The notes: generated by a model not told the origin, from the sequence alone. A DNA stretch of 64,000 nucleotides from Alicyclobacillus sp. (GCA_023511725.1 JAIMAY010000010.1:1-64000), one strand, 5' to 3'. Counted from the stretch's first letter, positions 55,265-64,000 are shown. A program made the numbers and translations.

Positions 55265-55633
55265 TTGGACGAGATTGTCCTGCGCGGCATGCAATTTTAC
55301 GGAAGGCATGGTGTGAATCCGGCAGAGAAGGAGATGGGTCAGCGATTCATCGTTCACCTGGTCCTGGGGCTTGATGTTCGAGAGGCGGCGGCATCCGACG
55401 ATGTTCGGCGCACCGTCAACTATGCGCAGGTGTATCGGGTGGTGCAACAGCTCGTGGAAGGGGAACCGGTGCGGCTCATAGAGACGCTTGCCGAGCGTAT
55501 CGCGGGACATCTTTTGGATAGATTCCCGCGGTTGCTGCGCGTCCAGGTGGAGGTCGAGAAGCCCGGTGCGCCGATTCCGGGCATCTTCAGCACGGTGTCC
55601 GTGCGCCTGGAACGCCGGCGGGGCGAGGGCTGA
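55265..55633 (+). CDS. folB: Dihydroneopterin aldolase FolB
   Basis: 122 residues from TTG at 55265 with AGAGGTGAG upstream. Cleaves dihydroneopterin to hydroxymethyl-dihydropterin in folate synthesis. Family segments are LRGMQFYGRHGVNPAEKEMG, TVNYAQVY, the ETLAERIA helix with its catalytic region, and VEVEKPGAPI with the catalytic lysine. It is separated from folP and folK, with which it usually forms an operon in Bacillota. Confidence 0.94.
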   Translation: MDEIVLRGMQFYGRHGVNPAEKEMGQRFIVHLVLGLDVREAAASDDVRRTVNYAQVYRVVQQLVEGEPVRLIETLAERIAGHLLDRFPRLLRVQVEVEKPGAPIPGIFSTVSVRLERRRGEG

Positions 55634-55651
55634 GGGTGCCCCTGATCCGTT

Positions 55652-56074
55652 TTACGGCCGGGTCATCATCAGGTAGCCGATCACGCCCAGCAACCCGATG
55701 GCGACCAACCCCACGCACCAATTGCTCGTTCGCAGATGACGGATTTCATCCTCCGCGATGCGTTTGCGGGATGCGGAGATCTGATCCAGTTCGCGCATCA
55801 GGACGAAGCGGATGAGGACGAACACCAGCAGGTAGAGGACGATGCTCACCAGCATCCAGGTCTGCGTCAGCAGGTGCCAGTTGGTGAGGGCAATCAGCCC
55901 GGCGCCTGTGAGCCACACCACCCAGTCCGCACCGCGCTGTACAGGGCGCCAGCGAGCGAGGAACGTGCGCACGTCGTCGACGCTTCGCAGCCTGGGGATG
56001 GCGAAAAAGAGGCTGATCTTCACAAGCACAGCGCTGACGTGAACGATGATCAGTGCGAAAAACCCGGCCGGCAT
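55652..56074 (-). CDS. Four-span membrane protein of unknown function
   Basis: 140 residues, four hydrophobic spans (about 3-25, 50-70, 75-92 and 118-137). The layout, with HVSAVLVKISLFF in the first span and a Trp-rich second, resembles small DUF2269-like membrane proteins. Downstream of the YtpB-type gene on the same strand, 31 bases away, so it may be cotranscribed with it. No function assigned. Confidence 0.7.
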   Translation of the reverse strand: MPAGFFALIIVHVSAVLVKISLFFAIPRLRSVDDVRTFLARWRPVQRGADWVVWLTGAGLIALTNWHLLTQTWMLVSIVLYLLVFVLIRFVLMRELDQISASRKRIAEDEIRHLRTSNWCVGLVAIGLLGVIGYLMMTRP

Positions 56075-56105
56075 TCACCACCCCTCCCGTCACGGTCGCA
56101 TTGTA

Positions 56106-57173
56106 TCACAGCGCAAAGCGCTGCCGGTAGCGTCGGCAGGCGGCGTAGTAGAGGGCACAGCGCGGTCCGGCTTCCCAGATCCAGCGATGGGCCCGCCGCG
56201 CCAGCGGCACCTTCGTGGCTTTCGGATCCGATAGATACATGGCGAGCAGCCCTTCGACCACGCGGGTGTGAAGCTCTCGGCCAGGGTGGGGGGCGGATCG
56301 CAATCGGTCAGCGGCGCGCCAGGCGTCTCCTCCGATGCGGCGGATGCGCCGAAGCGCCGTATCTCCTGTGGCATAGCAGCGGACGAAGTTGAAATCACCC
56401 TCCTCGGCGTCCTCCTCCAGGTCAATCAGGTAGTCGAGCAGAATGTGAAAAGCGCAAATGGCTGGGAAATACGCGGAAAACACGGCACGGGCGACCTGGT
56501 CGGAGAGCGGCTGGGTGGCGGCGGCGAAGAGTGCGAACATGCCGAGGGTGGAGCCGCTGGCGGCGGCGAATTCCCACCCGTACAGCCCTGGAAACATCGC
56601 GGCGTAATGCGACCACCAAGCCTCCAGCCGCAGCCGGCGGATGTGCGGGTGCGCGTGTTTGAACGTCTGCAGCTCGCAGTACCGCCGCATGAGCCAGCGT
56701 ACATACGGCAGCGCGGTGGAGAAGCCCGGCAACTGCCGGAGCACCTCGCGACAGGTCTCGACGAGCGCCGCGAGGTAGCCACCGTCGTCCTCGCCTTCCG
56801 TGTAATAGGCAGCGCGCGGTGCCCACGGTTCGATGGCGTCGCGCATCGCCCGGTGCAGTCGCCATGTGCGGCGCTCGCTGAACGTATCGGCACGGTCCGT
56901 GAGGTTGTCCAAGTAATCGCTGATGGTCTGCAGGGCGACAATCAGGCGCGTCAGCGGCTGCAAAGCGTCGGGCGCAAATGCGGCGTAGACGCTGCCGCCA
57001 TCGGCGTGAAACCGTTTTTGGTGAAGGCTGGCGAGCGCCTGCTCGCGCAGCCAAGGATGAGGGATGGCGGACGCTCGCGCTCGCCAATGATCCAGTTCGG
57101 CGGCGGCCGCGGGCGTGACGTCGCGCCACAAGCGGAGCAGAAACGGCGTGACGGCGGGTGGTATGTAGGGCAT
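56106..57173 (-). CDS. ytpB: Tetraprenyl-beta-curcumene synthase-like terpene synthase (YtpB family)
   Basis: 355 residues, ATG at 57173 after AGAGGAG. DUF2600 family, the large-terpene synthase of Bacillus that cyclises C35 heptaprenyl diphosphate. Two acidic metal sites are visible: D86, D89 and D93 in SDYLDNLTD, and D247, D251 and D255 in DYLIDLEEDAEEGDF. Products are sesquarterpenes of the membrane. In hosts with a squalene-hopene cyclase, the product can be cyclised further; that gene is not in the window. Confidence 0.92.
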   Translation of the reverse strand: MPYIPPAVTPFLLRLWRDVTPAAAAELDHWRARASAIPHPWLREQALASLHQKRFHADGGSVYAAFAPDALQPLTRLIVALQTISDYLDNLTDRADTFSERRTWRLHRAMRDAIEPWAPRAAYYTEGEDDGGYLAALVETCREVLRQLPGFSTALPYVRWLMRRYCELQTFKHAHPHIRRLRLEAWWSHYAAMFPGLYGWEFAAASGSTLGMFALFAAATQPLSDQVARAVFSAYFPAICAFHILLDYLIDLEEDAEEGDFNFVRCYATGDTALRRIRRIGGDAWRAADRLRSAPHPGRELHTRVVEGLLAMYLSDPKATKVPLARRAHRWIWEAGPRCALYYAACRRYRQRFAL

Positions 57174-57301
57174 GCATGTACTCCTCTCTGCCGAGGGGGC
57201 ATGGTGGGGCGAGCGCCAGAAGCTGGCGAAGCGTCGCAGCTTGTAGGGTTCCACCCTGGGCCGCATGCATTCGTGCGGGACCGCTGGACCCGCCCCGGCC
57301 G

Positions 57302-57673
57302 TCAGCGCGGTCGTGGCGGGTCAATCAGCAGGCTGGCCGCCGTGCGTGTCATGTGGGCCAATCGGCGCGCCGTCCGCCGGTTGATATAGCGGCGCAGGGC
57401 CGGGGGGAGCGCAGGTGCCGCGGCGGCTGGGGCAGATGGTGCCGACGACGCGGCTGGGCTGGCGCTGGACGACTTGGCCGCTTTTTCCTCTGCCCCCTTG
57501 TCGGCGGTGCTGGCCGCGCTTGTCGATGGCGTTCCCAGAGACGGTGGCCATGGGCCCAGCAGGCCGCGGCGCCGGGCTCCGCGGTGGATCAGCGTGGCCA
57601 TCTCGCGGACCTTCTCGTCCTGAGCGATGGAGAAGGCAAGAGATCCCATCTTGATCAGGGTGTCCAAGCGCAT
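57302..57673 (-). CDS. Hypothetical protein with Ala/Ser/Pro-rich linker
   Basis: 123 residues from ATG at 57673, 7 bases after AAAGGAGG (the ATG at 57679 is too close). A helical N-terminus (TLIKMGSLAFSIAQDEKVRE), a low-complexity Ala/Ser/Pro centre and a basic C-terminal helix (RRYINRRTARRL). Divergent from the dynamin genes and upstream of ytpB on the same strand. No family recognised; the N-terminal helix may lie along a membrane. Confidence 0.65.
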   Translation of the reverse strand: MRLDTLIKMGSLAFSIAQDEKVREMATLIHRGARRRGLLGPWPPSLGTPSTSAASTADKGAEEKAAKSSSASPAASSAPSAPAAAAPALPPALRRYINRRTARRLAHMTRTAASLLIDPPRPR

Positions 57674-57780
57674 CGGCATTCCTCCTTTCCCGTGCAAGTT
57701 ATGTTATCGTGAAGGATATGGACACGGCGGCGGGGGCCGTCGTCGCCTGCCGACAGCGAGAGGAGAGGACGGACCGGATC

Positions 57781-59274
57781 ATGGAAGTGCAGACGGCGGA
57801 GAGACACGCTCGCCTGCTTGATGTGGTGGAACAATGGCGGCGAGAGGGGGATGGAGAAGGCGCAGATAGGCTGGCGCAGGCCGCGGTTCGCATGGCACGC
57901 GCTCACGAACCGCAGGTGGTGCTGCAGGTGGTGTTTGCCGGCCTGTTTTCCGCGGGGAAATCCAGCCTGCTCAATCGCCTTACGGAAACTGCACTGCGCG
58001 CTGTGGGGGCGGTGCCCACCACTGCGGAGCGCGCTGCGCTGGACCTGCCCGGCAGCGGCGGGTGCGTGCAGTTGATCGATACGCCCGGTGTGGATTCCAC
58101 CGATGAAATGCATCGCAGGATCACCGAGGCCGCGTTGCAAGAGGCCGACGTGGTGGTGTTGGTGATGGACTATCAGCACGTCGAGGCGGAGGCCAATCTG
58201 CGCCTGGCCCAGAGCTGGCAGCGTGAGGGGCGGCCCTTGTGGCTGGTCATCAATCAGATTGACAAGCACCTGGACTTGGAGGGGCCGTTTGACGCGTTTC
58301 GGCGCCGCATTCAACAAACGTGGACGAATTGGGGCATTCGGCCGGACGCCGTGTTCTGCGTGAGTGCCGCTGGAGATCACCCCGTGAGCGAACTGGAACA
58401 ACTGCGCGAGGCGCTGCTCGGGTTGCAGGACCAGGCGCATGAACTCGCGCCGCGCGCAGCGGCGGCCGAGATTCGAGAGATCATCCGCGAGCATGTCGCC
58501 CGGGTCATCGAGGACCGGCGGCAGACGGTGGAAGAAGCCGTGTGGTCCGCACTGGGTTGGCTCCCCTATGACCAGGCCGAGGCGGAAACGCTGCTCGCCG
58601 AGCGCACGGCCAGGTTGGAGGAAATCGAGCAGCGGCGCATGGCGGATCGACAGGCGCTGCATGAGGCGCAGGAGGCCGCGCTCGCCGCCTGGTTGCGGCT
58701 GATTGAACTGGCGCAGATCTCGCCTCACGATACCACGGAACTTGGCCGATCCTATGTCGAGAGCCTGCGTCCGGACTTCAAGGTCGGGTGGTGGCGATCC
58801 GCGGATCGTACGGCAGCCGAACGCCGTCGCCGGCTCGAAGCGTTTGCGGAGGCGCTGCGTGAGAAGGTGCGGACGAACCTGGTATGGCCCTTGCAGAACC
58901 AGCTTCGCGAGTTCGTGCAGGAGACGTCCTGGGCGGATGCAGGCTGGTTGGCCGACGTGGATGGGGTCGCCGTCGAAGTGACGGAGGCCGCGCTCGAAGC
59001 GGCGGTCAAATCCGGCGCGCTGATTTCGGATCGCTATCCGTATCAGTACGTGAAGGATGTGACCGCGGCGCTGAAGGGTGAACTGAGGGGCAAGCTGCAG
59101 ACGATGGCGGAGCAGTGGTTTGCCGCCGCGCTGGCCAAGGCGGCGGAGGCAGCGGAGGCGGATGCCGAACTGGATGTCCTCCGGCAGGAATGCGATGCGC
59201 TCCGGGCATGGCTGGCGCTGGATGCGGCCGCACTGGCGGAAGAGGAGAGGTGGATGCAACAATGCGGCGTGTGA
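57781..59274 (+). CDS. Dynamin-like GTPase, first half of a split DynA
   Basis: 497 residues from ATG at 57781. GTPase motifs: P-loop GLFSAGKS (54-61), switch threonines T80/T81, DTPG (100-103) and NQID (158-161). A long helical stalk follows and includes EEAVWSALGWLP, with no clear membrane span. B. subtilis DynA has two dynamin modules in one chain of about 1190 residues; this protein plus the next (497 + 673) give nearly the same total and order. It probably tethers or fuses membranes under stress. The 13-base overlap with the next gene couples the two. Confidence 0.87.
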   Translation: MEVQTAERHARLLDVVEQWRREGDGEGADRLAQAAVRMARAHEPQVVLQVVFAGLFSAGKSSLLNRLTETALRAVGAVPTTAERAALDLPGSGGCVQLIDTPGVDSTDEMHRRITEAALQEADVVVLVMDYQHVEAEANLRLAQSWQREGRPLWLVINQIDKHLDLEGPFDAFRRRIQQTWTNWGIRPDAVFCVSAAGDHPVSELEQLREALLGLQDQAHELAPRAAAAEIREIIREHVARVIEDRRQTVEEAVWSALGWLPYDQAEAETLLAERTARLEEIEQRRMADRQALHEAQEAALAAWLRLIELAQISPHDTTELGRSYVESLRPDFKVGWWRSADRTAAERRRRLEAFAEALREKVRTNLVWPLQNQLREFVQETSWADAGWLADVDGVAVEVTEAALEAAVKSGALISDRYPYQYVKDVTAALKGELRGKLQTMAEQWFAAALAKAAEAAEADAELDVLRQECDALRAWLALDAAALAEEERWMQQCGV

Positions 59275-61283
59275 GCAGCGGGGCCACGGCAGATGTGGCC
59301 ATCTCGGTTGACCAGGCGCTGCGCGTGCTGGACGAGGCACACGCGACTGTCGGCGGCCTGCGCGGGCTGGAGGGGTGGCAGCGTGAGGCGGTGGCGCTGC
59401 GGGATCGGCTGCAGACCCGCAGGCACACCGTGGCGGTGTTCGGGGCCTTCTCCACAGGAAAATCTTCACTGATCAATGCACTGCTGGGCCGCCCCGTGCT
59501 GATCTCGTCGCCTCATCCTACGACGGCCGCCGTGACGCGCGTGAGCCTGGGTGCGGCGGATACATCGGCGCGAGTGGAGCTGAAGAGCGAGGCGCAGGTA
59601 TGGGAAGATGTGCGCCGCGCGTGCGAGCTGCTGCATCGTCCGGCAGCCTCCCTGGAGGCCGCCATTCAGCAGGCCGGGCGCATACGACTGCCGGACCTGC
59701 CTGCCGCGGCTCGCCCGGCGGGGGCGTTTCTGCAGGCCGTCGCCGCCGGTTGGCCGTCCATGCGGGATAAACTCGGGCAAACGCTCGAGGTGCCGATGGC
59801 AGAGTTGCGAACGTATACGGCGGAGGAGCAGACCGCGGCGTTCGTTTCCCAGGTGGATGTGGTTTGCCAAGCGGGCGAGGCGGACCCAGGTATTGTGTGG
59901 GTGGACACGCCCGGGGTTGATTCGGTGCACCGCCGTCACACGGAGGTGGCCTTCGACTACCTTCGGCATGCGGACGCGGTCGTGCTGGTGCTGTACTTCA
60001 CGCACGCCATGTCGCGCGCGGAGAAGGACTTTCTGCTGCAGTGGGCCGGGGTTCAGGATGTGACCGGGATCGACAAGCTGTTCGTCGTGATCAACGCCGT
60101 GGATCTGGCCTCGTCCCGCGAAGAGCGCGAGGCCGTACGGGAGCGCGTGGTTCAGGAGCTTCGGCACGCGGGTATCGCCCGGCCGCGGGTGTTCGAGGTC
60201 TCCAGCCAGCTGGGGCTGGCCGCGGCGATGTGGTCGCACGCGCCGGGAGATCCGCAGGTCGAGGCTCTTCTGCGGCAGCGCCTGCGGCTGACCCCGGCCC
60301 ATCCGCTGCCGGACCTTGCCTCGCTGCACCAGCAAGCCGGCGTCGAGGCGCTTCGCGAGGCCATCACGGAGCATGTGAGCACGACGGCGGACGCCATGGC
60401 CGTGGACGCGGTGGCCCGTTCGCTTCGCGAGGCCATCCGCATCACGGAGCAGCGGATGCAGCAGCTACGGATGGCTCGGGAGGCGGATGCAAAGCAGCGT
60501 GCGGCATTGGAAGTGCGGCGCGAAGCATGGCGAGCTGCCTGGCAAACGCAACGAGACCAGGTGGTGGCGGGCGCTGCGGAGGAGATGCGCGCGCTCGAGG
60601 GCCAGTGGAAGGAATTGGTCTTCCATATGGGTGAGCGGATTCGGCTGCGGCTCCCCGAGCTCTTTAAGGAAGCCTTTTATCCTGGCCGTTTTCGCGATCC
60701 CGCCACGGCTCGTCGTCAACTCGCGGAGGCCGCAGAGGAATGGATGGCTGCGCTGGCGCGCCAGGTGGAGGTGGAAGGGCGAACGTACGCGTTGCGCATC
60801 GCCTCGCAGGTGGCCGCGCAATTGGACAGGATTCGGGATGCATACATGCGGGAAGCGCTGGCGCTGGGTGTCATGCCGGGCCTGCCCAGCATCCCGTCCG
60901 CTGACCAACTGGCGGATGGCATTCACATCCCCGAAGTCAGGCTCATGCCACAGTCGCTCAGCCGTGTGTTGGGTCACTTCCGCAGTGCACGCCAGTTTTT
61001 CGAGGAAGGCGGGGCGCGGCGGATGCTGGACGAGGCGGAGCCTCTTTGCATGGCGCAGGTCAGGGACGCCATTGCCACGGTCACGAAGAAGGCGGAGGAC
61101 GTGGTGCGAGACCACCTGCGCGAAACGTGGCTCGCGTGCGGGGATGCCGTGGCGGCGGCACTTGACGCAAGCACCACGGCGGACGAGGCGGATGAGCCTG
61201 CGGCTTATCAGCGTGCGGCGGAAGCCCTGCGCCGTCTTGGTGAGGTCATCGGATTGGGATATGATGAGCCCATGGAGGGATGA
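59262..61283 (+). CDS. Dynamin-like GTPase, second half of a split DynA
   Basis: 673 residues from ATG at 59262, inside the end of the previous gene. GTPase motifs: P-loop GAFSTGKS (61-68), switch T88/T89 in PHPTTAAV, DTPG (215-218) and NAVD (278-281). A long helical stalk rich in Arg and Ala follows, with a mildly hydrophobic paddle-like stretch around 535-560. It has an own ribosome site (GGAGAGGTGG). The two GTPases likely assemble together. The HtrA gene starts 4 bases after its stop. Confidence 0.88.
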   Translation: MRRVSSGATADVAISVDQALRVLDEAHATVGGLRGLEGWQREAVALRDRLQTRRHTVAVFGAFSTGKSSLINALLGRPVLISSPHPTTAAVTRVSLGAADTSARVELKSEAQVWEDVRRACELLHRPAASLEAAIQQAGRIRLPDLPAAARPAGAFLQAVAAGWPSMRDKLGQTLEVPMAELRTYTAEEQTAAFVSQVDVVCQAGEADPGIVWVDTPGVDSVHRRHTEVAFDYLRHADAVVLVLYFTHAMSRAEKDFLLQWAGVQDVTGIDKLFVVINAVDLASSREEREAVRERVVQELRHAGIARPRVFEVSSQLGLAAAMWSHAPGDPQVEALLRQRLRLTPAHPLPDLASLHQQAGVEALREAITEHVSTTADAMAVDAVARSLREAIRITEQRMQQLRMAREADAKQRAALEVRREAWRAAWQTQRDQVVAGAAEEMRALEGQWKELVFHMGERIRLRLPELFKEAFYPGRFRDPATARRQLAEAAEEWMAALARQVEVEGRTYALRIASQVAAQLDRIRDAYMREALALGVMPGLPSIPSADQLADGIHIPEVRLMPQSLSRVLGHFRSARQFFEEGGARRMLDEAEPLCMAQVRDAIATVTKKAEDVVRDHLRETWLACGDAVAAALDASTTADEADEPAAYQRAAEALRRLGEVIGLGYDEPMEG

Positions 61284-61286
61284 CCG

Positions 61287-62516
61287 TTGGCGAAGTGGGA
61301 AGAGCATGACCCCTGGCGGCGTGGAGGACGAGGGGGTTCGGCTGCCGTTTTGACGGTGGCGGGCATCGTGATCTTCGTGGCTGGCGTGGCGGCAGGCAGC
61401 ACCATGCAGCGGACGCGGGGCACGGTCCCCGCACCGACGCCGCCTGCGGTGTCGAACACGCCGAGCAGTACCAACACGGCGCAGGCGGAGGAGCCACCGC
61501 AGACCGGTGTCGGCGGCAATACCACCGTCGAGCCGCCCATCGCCGCGGCGGCCGGGACGGTGATCACCCGCATCTATAACGCGGCGAAGGACGGCGTGGT
61601 GACCATCACGGCGGTGAGTCAACAGGGGAAGCAGGCGCCGCAGGAGTCGGTGGGCACCGGCTTTCTCATTGATACAAACGGCGATATCGCCACGAATGAG
61701 CACGTCGTGAGCGGAATGAAAACGGTATCCGTGCGGTTCGGCAACACCACAGTGACGGGCACGGTGATTGGAACGGATCCGCTGGACGATCTCGCCGTCG
61801 TCCGCATCCAGCCGCCGGCAGGCATGCATCCTCTCTCACTCGGTACGAGCGTGGGGCTGCAGCCGGGGGATCTGGTCGTGGCCATCGGCAACCCGTTTGA
61901 GCTGACCGATTCGGTCACGGCCGGCATCATCAGCGGCCTCAACCGATCCATGCCGACGGAAAGCGGACGCGTGATGAGCGGGCTGCTGCAGACGGATGCG
62001 GCGCTCAATCCCGGCAATTCCGGTGGTCCCTTGCTGAATGCCGACGGGCTGGTGGTCGGGATCAACACGGCCATCGAAAGTCCGGTGGAGGGATCCGTCG
62101 GCATCGGCTTTGCCATTCCCATCGACCGTTTTCGGCAGGTGTTGCCGCAATTGCTGAAGGGCGAGAAGATTGACCATCCCTGGCTGGGCATCTCCGGCGA
62201 GGACATCACGCCAGGGGTTGAGCAGCAATACCACCTGCCCGTGAGCCAGGGCATCCTCGTGATCAGCTGCGTGCCCGGTGGACCGGCCGCGAGCGCGGGC
62301 CTGCACGGGGATTCGGGCGGTGAAGACCAACCGAAAGGCGACGGTGACATCATCACGGCCGTGAACGGCAAGCCGGTGGCCAGCGTCGCCGACCTGACGG
62401 CGGCCATCTCGGCCTATCCGGTGGGCACCACCGTCCAGCTGACGGTGCTGCGGCACGGGCAGACCATCGAGATCAGCGTCAAACTCGGCGCCTGGCCCGC
62501 CAACGGCGTGAAGTGA
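61287..62516 (+). CDS. HtrA/DegP-type serine protease with PDZ domain
   Basis: 409 residues from TTG at 61287, 7 bases after GGAGGG. N-terminal span (about 20-38) anchors the enzyme outside the membrane; a Thr/Pro-rich linker follows. The catalytic triad is H139 (ATNEHVVSG), D168 (DPLDDLAVV) and S245 (NPGNSGGPL). One C-terminal PDZ domain begins with HPWLGISGEDI. A 25-residue acidic insert (GDSGGEDQPKGDGD) is seen in the PDZ. It degrades misfolded envelope proteins. Its last 38 bases overlap the convergent YfhO gene. Confidence 0.95.
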   Translation: MAKWEEHDPWRRGGRGGSAAVLTVAGIVIFVAGVAAGSTMQRTRGTVPAPTPPAVSNTPSSTNTAQAEEPPQTGVGGNTTVEPPIAAAAGTVITRIYNAAKDGVVTITAVSQQGKQAPQESVGTGFLIDTNGDIATNEHVVSGMKTVSVRFGNTTVTGTVIGTDPLDDLAVVRIQPPAGMHPLSLGTSVGLQPGDLVVAIGNPFELTDSVTAGIISGLNRSMPTESGRVMSGLLQTDAALNPGNSGGPLLNADGLVVGINTAIESPVEGSVGIGFAIPIDRFRQVLPQLLKGEKIDHPWLGISGEDITPGVEQQYHLPVSQGILVISCVPGGPAASAGLHGDSGGEDQPKGDGDIITAVNGKPVASVADLTAAISAYPVGTTVQLTVLRHGQTIEISVKLGAWPANGVK

Positions 62517-64000
62517 CGCCTCCCGCCACGTACAGCCAGCCTGCGAGGGCGGAGCCGGAGGTCCAGAGGCCGGATCGGAGTGCGGGGAATCGGTACGTCA
62601 GGGTGACGGTGTGCGTCCCCGCGGGTACTCGTACCGCCGTCAGGAAGCCAAGGGCGGCCTCGACGCTCGCAGGATGGCCATCCACGGTGGCTGTCCAAGA
62701 CGGGTCATACGTCTGGGACACGACGAGGACGCCGCCTGGGCCCGTGACCTGCCAAACCTGGCGGGTCGGCGTCCAGGCGGTGGATTGCGCCTGACCCACC
62801 GCGGTCTGTGGCAACGGGACCGAAGTATCGGCGCTTACCCAGCCGGGGAGCACCGTGTCCGGGTTGCGCCAGACGGTCTCATGGGCGGTGCGCAGCACCG
62901 GCGTCCAGGAGGGGGCCTCCAGCCGCGCCCAGGGATGTCTCTCCAGAGACGTGCCCTCGCCCTTCACCTCCACGCTCTCCAGCCACATCCACCCCGTCCA
63001 GTTGTCGTTCTCCACGGTGATCTGCAGCGGTTCCCCCTGCGCCTCCACGCGCACGTCGACCGTGGGCACGCTCTGGCTGACGCTGGTTCGGAACGCGTGG
63101 GTCGTGCTACCGGATCGCACGAGAATCAGGACATTGGAGGCGTTCACACTCCAGGGCACATTGAAGGTGAAGACGAGATCGACCGGCCCCTTATCCGCGG
63201 GGAATTCGCCAGTCCAGGCGGTGGGGCCGGTGCTGCCCACGCTGAACGGCGGCGTGCTGTTGTCGGTGACGATGTATTCGACACCCCAGGCATCCGCGGT
63301 GGATCTTGGCTGGGCCAAGAACGTCTGATCCCCCCACTGCAGGTCTGCGTAGGCCGCGTACCAGGCAGGGACGAGCGAGTCTTCGCCGTTCAGCATGGGA
63401 ATGCGCCACGTGAGCCCCTTGTCCTGGCTGACGCTGCCGGTATCCAGTGAGGCAGCGCGCACCCACGGCGTATCGGCTGGCAGATGCTGCTGGAGATACT
63501 TCTGGACAGGCGTCGGCTTCACATACTCGGCGGGCGCCCAGAACACGAACGACGCGAACGATCCGCCCCATAGACCAGCATCGGCGACGCCGAGCAGGCA
63601 CCAGGCCCGTACACGGAAGTCAGCGGACAAGGAGGCCGGTAGGGCGGTCAGCACTACGCCCAGGCACCACAGCGCAGGTATGATCCACGCCCACGACGGC
63701 ATGGTCGGGGTGGGGTAGCGGAGGACGTGCAGTGCGATGACGGCGAGGCCGGCGGCTGCGGCGCATCCTGCCACCAGTCGGCGGCCGTGATCAGCCTCGC
63801 GTGGTTGCCCGAGCCACCGCGCGCAGCCGGCGGCGGCGGTACCGGCGAGGAACAGGCTGGCCGTGAGCATGTAGCGGCCGGGATCGCGGAAGAAATCAAA
63901 GCCGGGCACATGCGTCAGCACTGGCGTCAGCGGTCCGTAGCCCCCCAGTGCCAGCAGGACAAACAAAATGCCCGCCAGGCACAGCCCGAGGAGCCGCCGG
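62479..64000 (-). CDS. YfhO family membrane protein, C-terminal part (5' end outside window)
   Basis: The frame stays open past 64000, so at least 506 residues are visible and the N-terminus is missing. Visible parts: spans at the start, the FDFFRDPGRYMLTASLFLAG segment typical for YfhO/GT-C-like proteins, further spans, then a large extracellular beta-rich domain and a final span near residue 485 with a basic end (SRRWRARRR). VVSQTYDPSWTATVDG is the common YfhO closing motif. The family puts sugars on lipoteichoic or related polymers from polyprenyl donors. Specificity unknown. Confidence 0.88.
   Translation of the reverse strand, partial: RRLLGLCLAGILFVLLALGGYGPLTPVLTHVPGFDFFRDPGRYMLTASLFLAGTAAAGCARWLGQPREADHGRRLVAGCAAAAGLAVIALHVLRYPTPTMPSWAWIIPALWCLGVVLTALPASLSADFRVRAWCLLGVADAGLWGGSFASFVFWAPAEYVKPTPVQKYLQQHLPADTPWVRAASLDTGSVSQDKGLTWRIPMLNGEDSLVPAWYAAYADLQWGDQTFLAQPRSTADAWGVEYIVTDNSTPPFSVGSTGPTAWTGEFPADKGPVDLVFTFNVPWSVNASNVLILVRSGSTTHAFRTSVSQSVPTVDVRVEAQGEPLQITVENDNWTGWMWLESVEVKGEGTSLERHPWARLEAPSWTPVLRTAHETVWRNPDTVLPGWVSADTSVPLPQTAVGQAQSTAWTPTRQVWQVTGPGGVLVVSQTYDPSWTATVDGHPASVEAALGFLTAVRVPAGTHTVTLTYRFPALRSGLWTSGSALAGWLYVAGGVTSRRWRARRRV

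Noticed and set aside
59115-59261. A frameshift error joining the two dynamin genes
   Set aside because: Not excluded, but the second gene has a ribosome site and ATG, and the upstream extension in its frame is Gly/Arg-rich non-protein sequence. Kept as two genes with the caveat stated.
57655-59469. A 604-codon minus-strand frame opposite the dynamin gene
   Set aside because: Arg/His/Pro-rich composition without motifs, and it would overlap a gene with intact GTPase motifs.

Overview
The window is about 64 kb of GC-rich bacterial chromosome (about 63% GC by eye), densely coded on both strands, with strong AGGAGG-type ribosome binding sites and frequent GTG/TTG starts. The gene set points to a Bacillota host, most likely an Alicyclobacillus-like thermo- or acidophile: a Bacillus-type tenI-thiO-thiS-thiG cluster, an S-box (SAM-I) riboswitch, PcrA, a DynA-type dynamin split into two genes, a YtpB-type sesquarterpene synthase, an R2lox protein and a YuzA/DUF378 protein. 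Genus assignment is an inference. I see no rRNA, tRNA, CRISPR array, insertion sequence, prophage or integrase; this looks like core and lineage-specific chromosome rather than an island.

Layout. 1-4 kb: end of an Asp-box protein, a tiny membrane peptide, a coupled LysR-TetR regulator pair, and an M3 oligopeptidase. 4-7.3 kb: an ECF vitamin transporter (fused double ATPase, EcfT, S component). 7.5-12 kb: thiazole branch of thiamin synthesis (tenI-thiO-thiS-thiG on the minus strand, thiF divergent), with an intrinsic terminator in the tenI leader. 12-17 kb: two half-size ChrA chromate transporters, a GH2 beta-mannosidase coupled to a zinc alcohol dehydrogenase, and a zinc-ribbon protein. 17-21 kb: mnmA, a secreted CocE/NonD hydrolase and a divergent ThyX-like protein. 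22-25 kb: pentose phosphate genes gnd and zwf, the latter coupled to a metal-dependent cyclase. 25-31 kb: rhodanese, alpha/beta hydrolase, a membrane-anchored phosphodiester glycosidase, M32 carboxypeptidase and GtrA protein. 31-34.5 kb: thioredoxin-like protein overlapping an acyl-CoA dehydrogenase-fold flavoprotein, then an acyl-CoA synthetase.

34.5-40.3 kb is the most unusual block: five co-directional minus-strand genes with short gaps or 4-nt overlaps. They encode a fused double permease, an ATPase with a C-terminal regulatory domain, a sugar-nucleotide/CTP-type nucleotidyltransferase, a CDP-alcohol phosphatidyltransferase and a glycosyltransferase, with no binding protein. 40.3-43.7 kb: consensus promoter, SAM-I riboswitch and terminator controlling metX-hom and a membrane protein. 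43.8-50 kb: long-chain acyl-CoA synthetase, folE, pcrA, R2lox and DinB. 50-56 kb: small membrane proteins, GNAT acetyltransferase, NifU-domain protein, RluA pseudouridine synthase, YihY, OsmC and folB. 56-64 kb: YtpB-type terpene synthase, an Ala/Ser-rich protein, the two-gene dynamin, an HtrA protease and the end of a YfhO-family membrane protein that runs off the window.

Functional links: the ECF transporter sits beside the thiamin genes and may import a precursor; zwf and gnd supply NADPH; metX and hom make O-acetylhomoserine under SAM control; the dynamin pair, HtrA and YfhO are all envelope-related. Starts were chosen from ribosome binding sites and are noted where they matter.
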